The notes below the pieces were generated by a model. The model had not been told where the DNA came from and ran no database searches. It worked only from the letters and a program-made list of their open reading frames with translations. DNA of 64,000 nt from assembly GCA_013350335.1 (NCBI GenBank), contig CM023532.1, positions 92,383,383 through 92,447,382 of the forward strand. The letters are read 5' to 3'. Shown here piece by piece: positions 22,331 through 35,648 of the stretch (within the stretch, counting starts at the first letter, position 1; each line of letters opens with the position of its first letter). The position numbers and the translations under genes are program-made. The DNA is from Chimonanthus salicifolius (taxonomy: Eukaryota > Streptophyta > Magnoliopsida > Laurales > Calycanthaceae).

Positions 22331-23829
22331 GGGGATTGATTTTAGGTACAAGTTTTACACTGATTCGATCTCCAGAGGCCGAATTAAAAATCCTAGACCA
22401 AAACACTACGAAACTAACCAGAAATTTGTATTCTACAATAGTGTCCACTTACAGGTATTATTATTTCCAACAAATAATCAAATTGGACCTTCATAATTTT
22501 TCTGGAGATAGATCTCCTCATTCTGATCAATTTGAACATAAAGTTCGCATCATTTTGATACTCGGAGATCAAGTTATAATTTATTTACCAAACAACAACA
22601 AAATTGTCCTGCAAGTCCTGACAGAAATTTGGTCCGAGTTGGAAACCTAATTTGGGGCATGAAATCATCGTATTTTGCTGTAAAACTTGGCTATCGACTA
22701 GGTATATCAGTGTAGCTTCCAACCCAACAAATTTCTTTGAAAATATGCTCGGGACCTCAAGTTATGATTTTTCTGACGAAGACGCGCAGAAAACTATAAA
22801 CCTGATCCCAAATTCGAGTTTTACCATTTTCCAAAAAGTTCGGGTTTCCTGTAATCCGAATTTAAGATCCCTAAGTCAGCCCTCTTACACATCAAATCAG
22901 TCCTTCAATTACAAAAAGTAAGGTTTGATTTAAGAAAAATCTCCATGTAGTCGAACATGAATGTTTGGATCTGTGATTGATTGTTCATGGAGATTGGAGG
23001 GTTTAAAGAGAATTACAAGAAAGAAGAAGATGAGAGAAAACCACATTTAAAATATTTTTCAATAAAATATCATACCTTTTAAGAAGAAGATGATCCAAGG
23101 AGAGAGTCTTCGAATCCATACAAAAGCTTTGAGGGAGAAGGATATTTTGAAAGGGGAGAGAGTGTGCATAACTTGTTTTAAACCAAAGGAATAGTCGGCC
23201 AAGAGGAGTAGCTTTAGGAGGTGTAAATCGTGTGAGATTTGGGCATTGCTTTTTTTTTTTTTACTTCTAAACTAAACAAGGAAAAAATAAAAAACGTAAA
23301 AGGCTTCCACGAATTTGAGAGGAAATTTAGAGAGAAAGGATCGGCCAAGCTTTTCTAAATTTGGGGTTTTTCTTAATTTTATTTTATAAAATTATTTAAA
23401 GCATTAGTAAGGTGGTCTTGTCACAAATTAGAATTTCAAACAAATTTTTGAGCTTGAATTTTGAAATTAAAAACCAAGAATAGATTTTAGGAAATATGTC
23501 CAATGTTTAGAAAGTCAATATTCAATTTCAAACAATAAAACTAAATTTTTTTATATTTAATTTATAAATCTCCAATTTCAGTTTCAATTTGCTAAAAATA
23601 AAATCTATCTTAAAACAATAGGAAAAGTAACATTTTCAATAAAATGTAATAATTGTTCTCATATAAATTTTATCCAAGGTTTGTAAAATCACTATTTATT
23701 TCCAATTAATCTATTTCAAATGAGTAAGCTAATTGAGGGAAAATATGTGTGCGATAAAAGCTAACTAAAATTCTAAGTCGAGTGTGTTTTCAAAATAAGT
23801 TTTGTCAACATTAAAACAAATAAATATAC
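22331..23829 (-). mobile_element. LTR-like non-coding fragment
   Basis: No credible coding region. The sequence is AT-rich and has the same kind of content as the mid-part of the solo LTR at 23830-27000: phrases such as CTCGGGACCTCAAGTTATG, GACGCGCAGAAAAC, and a GGAGAGAG leader near 23100-23160. I infer a fragment of a related minus-strand LTR. No termini or TSD were found; its left join with the copia gag lies around 22300-22350. Confidence 0.45.
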
Positions 23830-26800
23830 TGTAAGGACCCGCTCATTCTAACACAACGAACGAAGCCTTACACGAATCGAACACGATCCAATAACGGGAA
23901 TAACATATTCATGGTTCCATATTTGTGTTTTCTCTCAATTAACGATATTGCAAGTAATTAGAGTGCGGAATACTTCAATAAATTAACCATGTCCATTAAT
24001 CGGCATTCGCATATAGGATTAGTCCTCATCTAGCATGAAATCAATCAATTGTCCAACAACTAAAATTTTCTATAAATAAAGAGGTCTAATCTTAAATCAT
24101 AAGATAAGTCCTACATCAAACAAATCAAATCAATGTTAATGCTTCCCCAACTACAAGTTAGAAACAGAAGCACAACTCAAACCCAAAATACAAATAAACC
24201 AAAGTAATACTTGTTATGTCTCACTCCTCAAATAAAATCTAGAAAGTCCTAACAAATTAACAACTACTATTTTAGCCAACGCTCCCAGTGGAGTCCCTCC
24301 TACGGATCTGCCTGACATGCTTCTCCTTCCAATGGATTTCCTGAAAGTGGGGGATGAGCTCCATGCCCAGTGAAGGAAAATAAGCATACAAATATTGTGC
24401 ATAGAATAATAATAAAATAGGCATGCAGTTATGATGCATGTGTCCCCTTCCCATGCATCTTAACGAACGAATAAAATCAATGAATCATGCAAAGCTCGAC
24501 TTAGCTAAGCATAGAACATGTGCACAAATAGTCATAACCCAACGAATTTGCGTAACGAATGTCCACAGGGGAGTGCAAGGCAATCGAAACAAGAGCCCAA
24601 CGAATGTGCACGACGAATGTCCCCAAAGGAGTGTAGGGTTAATGACCCAAATCAGCAATACAAATCACCCACCCAAACGTGGATGCTCATGCATGACGAA
24701 TCAACAAATATCTCATGCATGAATGCCATGTCACGTATGCTATTAACATGATCATAATAAACGATTAACAATGTAACATGTGTTGACAAATCCAATAAAC
24801 ACATGACCAATATAATATGTGTTAATAATTTCAATGAACACACGACGAATAACAAGTATTACATGTATTACTCAATTCAATGAACACACGACGAATAATA
24901 AATATTACATGTGTCGATAATTTCAATATACACATGATATCCAACCAAGGCAGTCACAAGATGCTCATTCCTAACATCTCAACAAACGATCCAAGCATTC
25001 AAATCGGATTTCTGAAACGAAAAAACATAATAAAAGTAATGCAATAAATAAGGTTAAGTTTCACTCACCTAAACTTTGCAATTTATCAAGTTCAGACACC
25101 ACTAAATCCAAGCTCCAACAAGCTTCAGGTCCCCAAAATTACTGCCATTGAATTAGTGTTTAGGACCATTGTAACTTTATTTTATTTAAATCCTTTTTAA
25201 ATCAAGGAATTCAACAAATATATCCAATTTATTATGTCGAAACAAATGAAATCTAAGGGGTATTAAACAAAATACAATTAGTCTAATGTTTAAAACAGTT
25301 AAACAGAGAAGAATTTAACCTATATTAAAGAATTTTCTGGTATCAGCTCGAATAAAACAAAGGTCTCATATTCGTGCAGTGGGTACATCTCTAAGAGAGT
25401 ATTACAACAATATTTGTTTCGTTTGAAACGGACATTCGTAGCCCAAGTTCTGATCAAAATACTCTCACACATGTACACTGCTCAATAGTTTGCAGTCTCA
25501 TTAGAGGTTTCTATCTTACAGACCATATTCGACCCTACAAATCGATGATTCCCCCTCCAATATTTTTATTGGAGGTAGATATCTTTATGGGCTTCAGCTT
25601 AGGCACAAATTTTGCACCGTTTCAATGACCATAGATCGAGATAAAAATTCCACAATCCAGCATTGTAAAACTGTCATTTTTTCAGCAGTCTACAACTAGG
25701 TCCGACTTGTGGACTTGGTTGTGGGTATTAAACCTCATTTAAAATTCATCATATTTTAATTGGAAATAGGTCTCGTTGTTATTATTAGAATAGCCACCAA
25801 TTTTAAATCGTTTAAACGTCGAAAGTACAAGTTATGGTTTATTTAGTAAATCCCAGTGAAATTGTATCTCAGATCTGCACCAGATTTTGGTCCGTGTTTC
25901 AGATCAGATCTAGGGACATCAAATCATCTTCTTTTACTTCCAAATTTGGACAGAAACTAGATCTATGAAATTGGAATCGACAAAACAAATTTCAGTCGAA
26001 ACAATCCATCGAGAACTCGAGATATTAATTTCTTTGTGACAATGCGCAGAGCAGATCTGAGAGACAACCTTACTCGTTTTTAACTAAATAATTCAGATCC
26101 GATATTTGATCAAATAAATTTGAATCCTCCAATTAATTTTTTTTCTAGTTTTTTCTTTCCTTATTCCTTTAATAATTAATTTAAACTAATCAAAGTATCA
26201 AGGAACATAAGGAAATAAATAAAATACTAACGTTTTTTGACAAAACACCAAGTAGAAGGGGAGAGAAAGAGAGCGCTCCAACTATTTTGTGCTCCAAAGG
26301 CCTCCACAATTGCAAATTCGTGTATGGCCCCTTGGAGGCTTATTTATAGGCTTCTCCGTAAGCTATTTACTTAGTTTACCTCACATCCTTACCCTAAATA
26401 CTAATTAGGATGAGTAAATTAGTAAAAGCTCAATTTAGCAAGGAGGTGGCTAGGGTTCAAGCACAAATTCAAATTTAACTAGTGTTTCCTCTTGCCACAC
26501 ACGCTCAAGGTGGGGCTCACTCGACTTACGCATTATATTTATTTACTATTGTTATTTTTTTTTCTAGATATTTATTTTCAAGTGGTTAATTTCTTAAACC
26601 ACAAGATTCGAATATTTCAAACATGGTTTCCTTCATGATTTTTTTGCAAATTCTCTTCCAGATCATACTTTTATAAATAATTGGAGAACTTAGACACCAT
26701 AATCTCAGGGGTCACACAATAAAAATAAAAAATACCAGTTTCCATATTTAAATTTTTTAACAATACAAGTTTTGAAATAATTCAAATTTTAAATTTAAAA

Positions 26801-27000
26801 ACTCTCCAAAATTAGCAACTTCCAAATTTAGAAAGTTTCTATTTTTAGAAGTTCTAAATAAAAATAGGGTTTCAATCATGGTTACACCATTATATCACAA
26901 TCTCAAAAAAGTCCATGGGATTAATTGATTACCCGATTAAGGTTTACCCGACTAACCTCTAGTTCGACCATGACCCATTAATTTTGGTCGGGTCGTTACA
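23830..27000 (-). mobile_element. Solo LTR, TSD tatac
   Basis: 3171 bp from TGTAAGGACCCGCTC to GGGTCGTTACA, with perfect tatac copies at 23825-23829 and 27001-27005. Minus orientation is supported by a TATAAATA box on the minus strand at 26341-26348 with a GA-rich leader downstream (about 26250-26280), and by AGGTGAGT on the minus strand near 25066. It is a different family from A, B and C: it lacks TTCGGCC palindromes and carries repeated ACACGACGAAT / CACATG phrases at 24770-24940. No coding capacity. Confidence 0.93.
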
Positions 27001-27062
27001 TATACACATCATCACCTTAATCCAATAACACTCTAATTCTACTCATTTATCCTAACCCTCTG

Positions 27063-28238
27063 ACTGAGAACAGCGGATGGACCTTCTTAGAAACTTTAGC
27101 GGAAATCTCTCACGGATGGGACTTCATCCAAAAGGATAATTTAACACATACCTTAAAGAGATGAGGTTTGTATCAAGTTAGTAGTGACTTTGATGTTAAG
27201 CTGACAATCGCGAACCTAACGAAAAATGTAGACTCATTAGCGATGACTCAGGCGATGAATCCAGCATTAGGACCGAATGCTGAGTTTTGTGCATTGTGTT
27301 CTAACTTAGGACACACTGCCCAAAACTGTTCTTCCCTAGGATCAATGGTTGAGTGCTCAACCGAGCAATCTAATGCACTCAACAATTTTGGAAGACAACA
27401 AGGAACTACGTTCTCCACCACATACAATCCTAATTAGCGGAATCATCCCAATTTTTCTTGGAGTCAGAATCAACCTTCAGTAAGTCAAGGATCCCCTCAT
27501 TATCAAAATTAGCCATTTCATCCACCCCATAATAAGCCATACCATCAATCTAAAATCAGTCACCCCATTCAAATCAATCACATCAATCTAATATTTCTCA
27601 ACAACGTAAGCCTTCTCTCGAGGATCCGTTGTAGCAATTCATGCATCCACCCAGCAGACTGTGCAAAAGCTTGAAACACAACTTGGACAGTTAGCCACCG
27701 TGACAGGCAAATTCCCTAGTCAGCCTATCCCAAACCCTAAGGGTCAGTATGAGCTTCCTTCCCCTGATCAGGAGAATGCTAAAGCAATTACTACCTTAAG
27801 GTCGGGGAGACAGGTAGACAACAAGGTAAAAATGCCTAAGACAATGGCAGATCAGTCCTTGAATCATCTAGAACAAAAGGAAACTCAAAACCAACCGTCT
27901 CTTGTCTAGTCTAATTTGGAACCATTTGTTAGTAAGGAATTCGTACCTAGGACTCTATACCCTCAGAGGCTGGTCACAACTAAGAATGGTGTCCCGTATA
28001 GTGACATCCTAGAGGTGTTCAAACATTCAAGATAGACATTCCTCTAATGGATGTTATCAATCAAGTATCTTCTTAGGCTAAGTTCTTAATAGACTTTTGT
28101 ATGATTAAACGGAAAACCAATGTACCTAAGAAAGCCTTCCTAACAGAAGCTGCTCGCTTGTTAATCCAGCAGCTCCCAGTTAAACACAAGGACCCTGGGT
28201 GCCCAACCATTGTGCACCGTTAGTGAATACGAAATTGA
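27063..28238 (+). pseudogene. gag: Athila-type element 1, gag and start of protease
   Basis: The C-terminal half of an Athila-like gag. Motifs: FLETLAEISHGWDF (from about 27090), a complete CCHC knuckle CALCSNLGHTAQNC (27288-27329), a TYNPN-stop-RNHPNFSW motif typical of Athila gag, KLETQLGQLATVTGKFPSQP (from about 27667), TTLRSGRQVDNK and LYPQRL (about 27957). Several stops and frameshifts break it. The part before 27063 is missing; the join with older DNA lies between 27006 and 27062. It is closely paralleled by Athila 2 at 45105-46740, with different damage. Confidence 0.88.
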
Positions 28239-28243
28239 CAAGG

Positions 28244-30994
28244 TGTTGAGCACTGAAAATCTTACATTTTTACCCTTAATTATTAGACCAGTTAGCTCTC
28301 AATTTTGTGTATATTAGTGCATTTAATACAATTTCTCAGTTTTGTAGACTAAAAATGGAGAATACAGGAAATCAAGCTAAGGCAGTGGACAATTGCTAGT
28401 TTTGAGCCTAAAATAGAAGATCTGGAATTTTAGTAATTAATTCAGGCCACTTTTAGGTTTTTCATGTAAATTGATTAGTCTAGATCCGATTATGAGAGTC
28501 TAGGCTTAATCAATATTTTAGATATTAAAGTGGTGGAGTTAATTATTTAATTCCGGGAGAGAGAACATGCAATTCAGGTGCCAAAGACTGAAAATCAAGA
28601 TCAAATGGGTCAGAGATCAACTTTCAATTGGACCAAGGTAAGCTCCACAGGCCAACATTGGGCCAGGCCACAGGCAGTCCATGTGCATATTACAAGATGG
28701 GCCAGGCCAATGTGCACTCTGAAGTCCAACAAAGGCCCAAGTCCTCAAGCTCAAGTCCAAGGGTCCACTGGAGGCACATGTGCTCATTTGTAGGTCCAAA
28801 ACCCAAGTCCATAACCCATTCACACGCCCAAGCCTTGTCCATCTCCTTATCAATCCACATCATCCAATCTCCTCTCCAATGTAATCTTAACCACTCATCT
28901 TCATACCTTAATCCAGACCATTCATCTCTTGCATCAAAATTAGGTAAACCTTAGATCCATCTATCAAATCCAACCCATACATGCATTAATATTAGATCTA
29001 GACCATCCAACCCATCCATCATCTAGATTTACCTTAGGATCACATGCATTCATATATAATCCTATGCATCCATTCAATTAGATCAACCATCAACCATCTA
29101 AATCATTAGATCTTAGGACATTTCATCACATCCATTCATATCACTCATAAACCTAGGAAAAACCCTAGAGCCACCTTACTTATCCAATGCATACATTCAT
29201 CATCTTAGATTTAAGCCATGCATTTTATCATTCATCTTGATCAACCTTTGATTCTCAACCCTCCATTAGGAAACCTACCATTTATATAATTTATTTAATC
29301 AACTTACCTTAGTGCCATTAGATCTAGGTTCCATTCAATCATTGCCATTCATTCATAAAAACCGTAGATATAGAACAACTTGGAACCCAAGCAACTAAAA
29401 TCTCTCCATGCACGTGACCGAAAATTCCATCTAGGTTCATACCACATCACCTACACCTCATCATCCCTCCTCCAAGCAATCCAAATTTGCCCAAGGCAAT
29501 GAGACATCTTGTCAATTTCGTGTGAAGCCTTGTGGAAGAAGAAATGGAGAAAAAAATGGGATTTGGAAGACAAGTTTTGACACAGTGTTGATATTTTAAC
29601 CATAACGTTCTACCCCAATATCCGATTTCTTTCATTTTTGTTGCGTTGTACAAGCAGACATCTGGGGATACAACTTTGTAGTTTATAACATTTTATGATT
29701 CGTAATTTTACTAGGTCAAAATGGAGCTGCAAGATGGTACATGTGCAGAAAAACGGGATTTGCACTCCACTTTCCAAACTAATCCTAAATGCCAATTTTT
29801 TCTCCACCATTGCTTAGCCACCAAGATAAGCCACCCAAATTTCGTGTATACCTATTGTAAGCCCTAGTTTTCAATCTTAAATCCCATCCATCCAAATTTC
29901 ATGAGATCTAATCCAAGGCATCAATCCATAACATAAACTCTGATTTAATCATAGCCGTCTGTTCCAACCTTGAGCCTATAAATAGAGCACTAAGCACACC
30001 GTAGAATTCGAATTTGACCTGGAGCTTGAGAGGACCAAGACTAGAGCAAAAGAGAAGAAGACAGAAGCACCATTCGAATTTACAAAGTGAGAGTTGTAAA
30101 GTTTCTTTTTATGTTGTCTTTCTTGTACTTAATTTATAAGTGTCCCTATTGAATTGTTCCATGAAATAAATACAAAGCATCCATCTAGAATCCTGAAACA
30201 TCCAAGTTCTAGAATTCTTTTGTGATTATTTTTCTTTTAATTTCAAGTTTGCAAGTTTTGTTTCTTTAATTAAACATGAGAAAATGCAATAGTTAGGATC
30301 TTGATTGTAAATTTTGAATCATGATTATTAAGGTTTGATTAATTAAATTAAAAGTTGTGAATCTTATCTTTATTAGTGAGTATGAATTGCAGTTCAGATC
30401 TTTAAGTGAATTTCAGATCTAGGTTTTGCATTTGTTTACACATTTTGGGTGATGAACGGTCTATTCCAAACAACCAACCTTTACGTTATTGCACTTTTAT
30501 TTTCAGTCATTTATTTTCTTGCAATTTTTTTTTTTGTCTTTTAATCATGTTAGAATCTATGTTTTTTGTATAATTTTTGTTTTAACCTAAATCTTGTATA
30601 ATTTAATCTTTTAATTCTTTAATTCATGAGTCATTCTTTAATTACTTAACTTCATTTTAATCACTCACTCTCTCAAAATTCATTCAATTAAAGATAGGAA
30701 GATGTGGTACTTTAATCTTATAACTTGTAATTTTTACTATGATTAAGATTATCATTTAATTCACCATTTTAAATCAAGGACAATTAATTCACACATCTTA
30801 TTTGCTGATTTTCCAAGTTAGATACATGACTCAAATAAAGGTTCTATTTCAAAAAATAATTCTTTTTAAAGGAACATAAATTTAATTTTAATTCATATAT
30901 TTTGAGATTTTCCTTTGGGTTCGACCTCGCACTCAATTGCTATACTATACATGGTTGGTGCGCTTGCAAGATTTACAAATTTAAAACATCAGCA
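28244..30994 (+). mobile_element. Solo Athila-like LTR in Athila 1, TSD caagg
   Basis: 2751 bp from TGTTGAGCACTG to AAACATCAGCA, with perfect caagg copies at 28239-28243 and 30995-30999. Both ends resemble those of the Athila 2 LTR at 41192-43657 (TGATGAACACTG; shared GGGTTCGACCTCGCACTC and CGCTTGC near the 3' end). A TATAAATAG box at 29977-29985 supports plus orientation. It inserted nine bases before the protease active-site codons of its host. No coding region; repeated CCATTCAT/ATCTAGAC-type phrases fill 28900-29350. Confidence 0.93.
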
Positions 30995-31390
30995 CAAGGC
31001 CTTGTTGGACTTAGGAGCCAGCATGAGCCCACTGCCATACTCTGTTTATGAGCAGTTCGGATTGGGTTGACGCCCACTTCTGTAACACTTTAGTTAGTTG
31101 ACTGTTCAATCAAAATTCCGAAAGGTATGAAAGAAGACTTCCTGGTTAAAGTTGACAAGTTCTACTTCCTAGTAGACTTTGTAGTACTAGATACCGAACC
31201 TATACAGAGTGAAAATGGGCAAATATCGGTGACTCTTGGACAACCATTCCTAACCACTTCAAGCGCTGTAATTAATTGCCAGAATGGTATGCTTAGGCTT
31301 GTCATTCGGAAAACTAACGATAGAACTCAATGCGTTTGGCTTATGTCGACAACATCCTTGCACAGATGACCTGTGCGAGGAGAATATCTG
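30995..31390 (+). pseudogene. Athila-type element 1, protease fragment
   Basis: Resumes after the solo LTR with the aspartic-protease motif DLGA at 31008-31019 (LLDLGASMSPLPYSVYEQ), then DFLVKVDKFYFLVDFVVLDTEP and the LGQPFL block (about 31240), with frameshifts near 31070-31120. Similarity to the Athila 2 protease fades after about 31385. The RT and later domains are absent: the element was cut off and joined to element D. Confidence 0.85.
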
Positions 31391-31500
31391 AGTGATCAAC
31401 TGTCTCTGGAGCGTGAAGTAGAGAATATACCCATCCTGAAGATGTAGGAGCAAAAGATCGTCCCAGTTGGTTCAGTGACCGAGACATATGAGACCTAGCC
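31390..31500. other. Junction Athila 1 / element D without LTR
   Basis: Between the last recognisable Athila protease motif and the first recognisable motif of the minus-strand element D gag there are about 110 bp of unassigned DNA. No LTR terminus (TGTA.. or ..TACA) is visible here, so the join is not a simple insertion boundary. Confidence 0.6.
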
Positions 31501-32525
31501 GGCTTGTCCTGCGAAAAGTAGAATGCCCAGGATGGGGGTCCTTGACGTAATGGAGGACAGTTTCTCTTGAGATGGTCCGTCTGCCCACACTGAAAGCAAG
31601 AAAAGGTACTGCCAGATGACTGTATTACCGGTGTCCGATTAAGCTGTGGACATGTCCTCCTTGTGTGGCATGTTTGCCCACATTGATAGCAAAAGATATT
31701 GTCGGTAGACTGTACAATCGATGAGGGGATTGGAGGTCATGGAATGTTTGGTCAGAACCTCTTGTGATGTTAGGAGGAACTTGCACCACCTTGCTTCCTC
31801 CTACGATCCATGAAATTTGTTGATTCCGCTAGGTCTTTCTCAATAATGAGTGCTTGACCTACTATCTCCGGATAGGTCTTTGTTGCGGGGGATAACACTC
31901 TCGATCGAATGGTTGGGCGAAGACCCCTTTCGAACTTTATGATTTTCTTGAGTTCTGTATCCACCATATACGAAGCATAATTGGACAGCCGAGTGAGCTC
32001 CACTTGATAGTTCGTCACCGACATGTTTCTTTGCATAAGGTTTATGAATTCCTGTACTTTGACTTCCATCTTTTCTTCGGGAAACAAGCATGCTAAGAAT
32101 AGCTCAGTGAAGCCTTTCCATGTCTTGTCAGTTAGTTCCTCATTCTGCTCCACCGATTTCCACCACTTGCCAGCATCATTGATAAATTGGGAGCTAGCTA
32201 GGCGGACTCAGATTGCTTTGTCCGTGATCATGAGTAGACTGAAAATTTGTGTGATATTCTCTACCCAATTCTCTGTTCCTATCGGCCCTTTTGTACCATC
32301 GAACTTTGGAGAGTGTTGTTGCTGGAAGTCCCTCACAGTGCTTCGATTAATAGCCTTGGTGATTTGGGTCGCGCTGATTCTAGTCTGTGCCGACTGTATC
32401 ACTGTCTGAACCATGTTCTAAAGGAAACCCTGGACCTCAGGGGTTACCGAAGGAATGTTTCCGCTAGTCTCACCATCTTGTTCTGCAGTTTGCCGCGTAC
32501 GTCTTCCTCCTCTTCGGGGTGGCAT
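31500..32525 (-). pseudogene. gag: Element D gag (Ty3/gypsy) with two zinc knuckles
   Basis: Starts with ATG at 32525-32523 (MPPRRGGRRTRQ). Capsid motifs: VRDFQQQHSPKFDG, ENWVENITQIFSLL, AGKWWKSVEQ, TWKGFTELFLACLFP, VDTELKKIIKFERGLRP. Two CCHC knuckles follow: CYQCGQTCHTRRTC (31650-31691) and CFQCGQTDHLKRNC (31557-31598). The gags of A and C have one. Stops after GFL (about 32420) and GGASSS (about 31770) break the frame. The protein belongs to the same broad clade as A, but is clearly divergent. Its pol is missing to the left. Confidence 0.87.
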
Positions 32526-32786
32526 TTTCTTATGTCAAGGAAGACGATTAGAAACTTCTCATTTAATAAGTGCGTGAATGTATTATTTTCAACAAGTGCA
32601 TCACAACACATTAGAAATCATTTCATGCATTTATCCTACATTCATAAGGTGAGGAAAAATCTTTATCTTTCTACTTCTACTAATTCACTTGCGCAACTGT
32701 CAAAACGTGACTAACACCTTATCGCTAAAACTTCTATAGGTTAATGGAAATTAACTTAGGGAAAATCCTTACTTTGCTTTTCACCC

Positions 32787-32800
32787 TCTTTAATACCAAC
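32787..32800 (-). other. Primer binding site of element D, diverged
   Basis: On the minus strand GTTGGTATTAAAG follows the LTR end at 32801. It matches the initiator-Met site TGGTATCAGAGC in the first part and is mutated after TGGTAT. It sets the element's orientation as minus and the LTR to its right as the 5' LTR. Confidence 0.7.
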
Positions 32801-33260
32801 TGTAGAGCCCCTCCCTCTCCCCCTAAGATCAGAGTGATTAATTAAGAATATTTGAAGGGGAAGAGAGGGAGGCAAGAGCGCCACAACGCGAGTTAAGTTC
32901 GAGTGCTAAGACCCAACCTTTGACTGGCCCAAACCCATGTGTGTGTATATGGACAGAGTCCATTTAAAACTTTTGCAACACAATTTGGTAACCAGTAAAA
33001 GCATACATAATATTTGATACACTTAATGTATTATAACCATTCTCATTTCATAAATTCACAATTCTAAGCAAAGCAAGTATTGAATTTCCCATCAAGTTTA
33101 AGTGTCAAATAACATAGGCTTCACAAGTCTAGATTTCAAAGCATCTATGTGTTTACAAATAAATATTACATATTTCCATGACTTCTAGAAATTACATATT
33201 TCTAATCAAAGTACAAAACGTGTTAAGGCATCTCCAAAATATCCGTTAGCGATCCAAATC
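32801..33260 (-). mobile_element. Element D 5' LTR, first part
   Basis: Starts at TGTAGAGCCCCTCCC next to the primer site and contains the relatives of the conserved LTR 3' blocks (GCGAGTTAAGTTCG; TTGACTGGCC; CATGTGTGTG with a nearby GTCCAT). It is interrupted at 33260 by the solo LTR and continues at 37027. Confidence 0.85.
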
Positions 33261-34470
33261 TGTAAAACCCCAACTTTTCAAGGATATCAATATTTACAAA
33301 ATGCCAATGAAATGGTAAATTTAATAGATGTGATTGTAAATGAGAAAATGGTGGGACCCATTGTTCAAATTAAGACCCTATGAACATATTATAAGGATCA
33401 AATTTAAGTAAATGGGTAATGTACATCAAATTGGGTCAAAATGGTTAATTGGGTCAAAGGACCCAATTGGGACCCAATGGGTCATGGTGGACTTATTTGA
33501 CCATTGGGTAAGCTCAATTTTATTATGGTTAAGCTGAATTGATTGGAAATGAAATGTATGATAAATGGGTAGGCTTGATACAAGTGTGTAAGACCACATT
33601 CAAAGGGCTAAACCACCCATAAATGGGTCATGGCGTCAAATTGGATCCATGGACTAAATGGGGACCCAATGGGTCAAGTTGACCATGTTGACCATGGTTG
33701 ACCGTGTGGACCATCATGTAAGCTCAAAAGATGAGTCAAATCGGGTTGAGTTGGGGCTGAAATGAGTTGGATTTGAATTAAGTAATGGAGTTGACTCAAG
33801 TGCATTAAATGTGGTGAGTTGAGTTAATGAGTTGGGTGAGTTAATTTGGAAACCAAAGAGACCTTAAATTCCATTGAGTCAAATGGGGAGGTGAGGAGTT
33901 GCCATGATCTTAAACACCACAAAACAAGTCCCACACGTTGGGTACTTGTGGTGTGGGTTTCCATGCATGGAATTCAATGGCATGAGATGAGAACCACCTT
34001 GGAAGCTTGGTTGGGTTTCCATCTCATAATGGAAACCCAAGCTCCAACGTTGGAGTGCCAAGGGATGCCTTGGTTGGCAGCAAGTGCCTCCTTGGTTTAA
34101 TCAAGATAGAGTAATGAGGGGTCCAACGGCTGTTTAACAAAAGCAACAAACACCACCCTCTTGGCTGAATTTTACATTGCAAAGGTTATAGAATTCTTAC
34201 CTCTCCCTCTCACTCAAGAACATACCCTCTTGGCCGAATTATACTTTGGTGTTTTCACCATTATTCAAGCATACAATCAGCCAAGGATCAAAAAGAGAGC
34301 AAGAAGGAAGGAAGCAAGAAGGAGCCAAGGAAAATTAGAAGAGTGTGCATTGGTAAGTACTTCATTAAGGTTTTGTTAATTATCATGATCAAGTATTATG
34401 GTTTGGTCTTTGTATGGCCAAACCCTAAGTTATAAGGGTAAGAACCTTCAAAGATAAAAATGGTGGATGA

Positions 34471-35648
34471 GGTTCGGCCAAGGGTATGGCCGAACCCCAT
34501 CAAAGAAGGTGATCATGCTAAATCAAATTGCATAAAGAAAGGTAAATAACTATGGAGGGTTTTTCGAATATTATAAAGGGTTTTAAGTCATGGATTTGAA
34601 TGCCATAATTTGGCCATGTTATGGCCGAACTTGTCAAAGGTTTAAACCATAGAATAAGGTGGTTTAAAATGATAAAAATGGACCATTGGGTTCGGCCATT
34701 TTGGATGGCCGAACCCCATGAAATTATTTGGGTATTTTGATGGTTTTTGAAGGTTAAAAACCATGCAAAACCATGGAGGTTTTTACATGTTTTAATGAGG
34801 CTAAGTATTTGATAAAAAGTTCAAATTATGGGCCATAGGGTTCGGCCACTTTGGATGGCCGAACCCTATGAAATGATATGATAATTATATGGTAATTTGT
34901 GATGGTTTTTGAGAGATAAAAATCATACAATATTATGGGGCTTTTATGTGATTTAAATGGAGATATGGTTACTGTTTTGGGTTGGCCATTGGATCACTGA
35001 ACCATGTGGTTATCATGGTTAAAGAGTAGAGCCTAAGTTATGTACATATGATGGAATCATTGAACCAAGGGAACCATTGGGTTCGGCCATGTGTATGGCC
35101 GAACCCCATGGACCATTAAATGGGTATTTGGATTCAAGTATATGACTAAAAGTTGTTGATTGTTTTGTAATATTTTAGAGGGTCTAAGTTATCACTTTAT
35201 GATGAAGTGACTTTGATGGACTTAAGCATTTGTGGAACCAAGAAAACGATGGAAGATTAAGGAGTAGTTAATCACATGGATAAATTGGTAACTAGTCTTA
35301 ATTATGAAAGATTAGAAGACCCAAATTGGATTGGTGAGGTTTGGCCAAGTTGTATGGCCGAACCCCACTAAGGTGGATTGGTTATGGATTTTGGTCTTTG
35401 AGCAAAAGTAAGCATTGGTTTAAGGCCAATGGCAAAAGCTATAAATACAGGTAATAATGGAAATATGGATAGAGAAGGATTAAAGGACTTAGAAGAAGGG
35501 TCAAACCAAAGTGGTATGGTTCGGCCATGTTGTATGGCCGAACCCTACCAAGATATGTTTGTAATATGAGATGTTTTAATGAGGATTAGATAAAAATAGA
35601 GATCAAATTATAGTGGATGAGGTTCGGCCATGGGTATGGCCGAACCCC
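34471..35648. repeat. Palindrome array in the LTR at 33261
   Basis: Copies at 34471-34498, about 34608-34632 (degenerate), 34688-34717, 34838-34867, 35079-35107, 35338-35366, 35518-35546 and 35621-35648. Arms TTCGGCC/GGCCGAA are kept while loops differ (AAGGGT, TTTTGG, CTTTGG, TGTGT, AAGTTGT). Confidence 0.9.

Noticed and set aside
22260..22921. Possible host exon region right of the copia gag
   Set aside because: Open stretches are short and overlap on both strands. The content resembles the mid-part of the solo LTR at 23830-27000.
33841..34379. A host gene near the leader of the LTR at 33261
   Set aside because: Equivalent sequence (e.g. TTGGCTGAATT, GGCCAAGAGGGT, purine-rich leader) occurs at the same place in solo LTR 1 and element C LTR, so it is part of the LTR.
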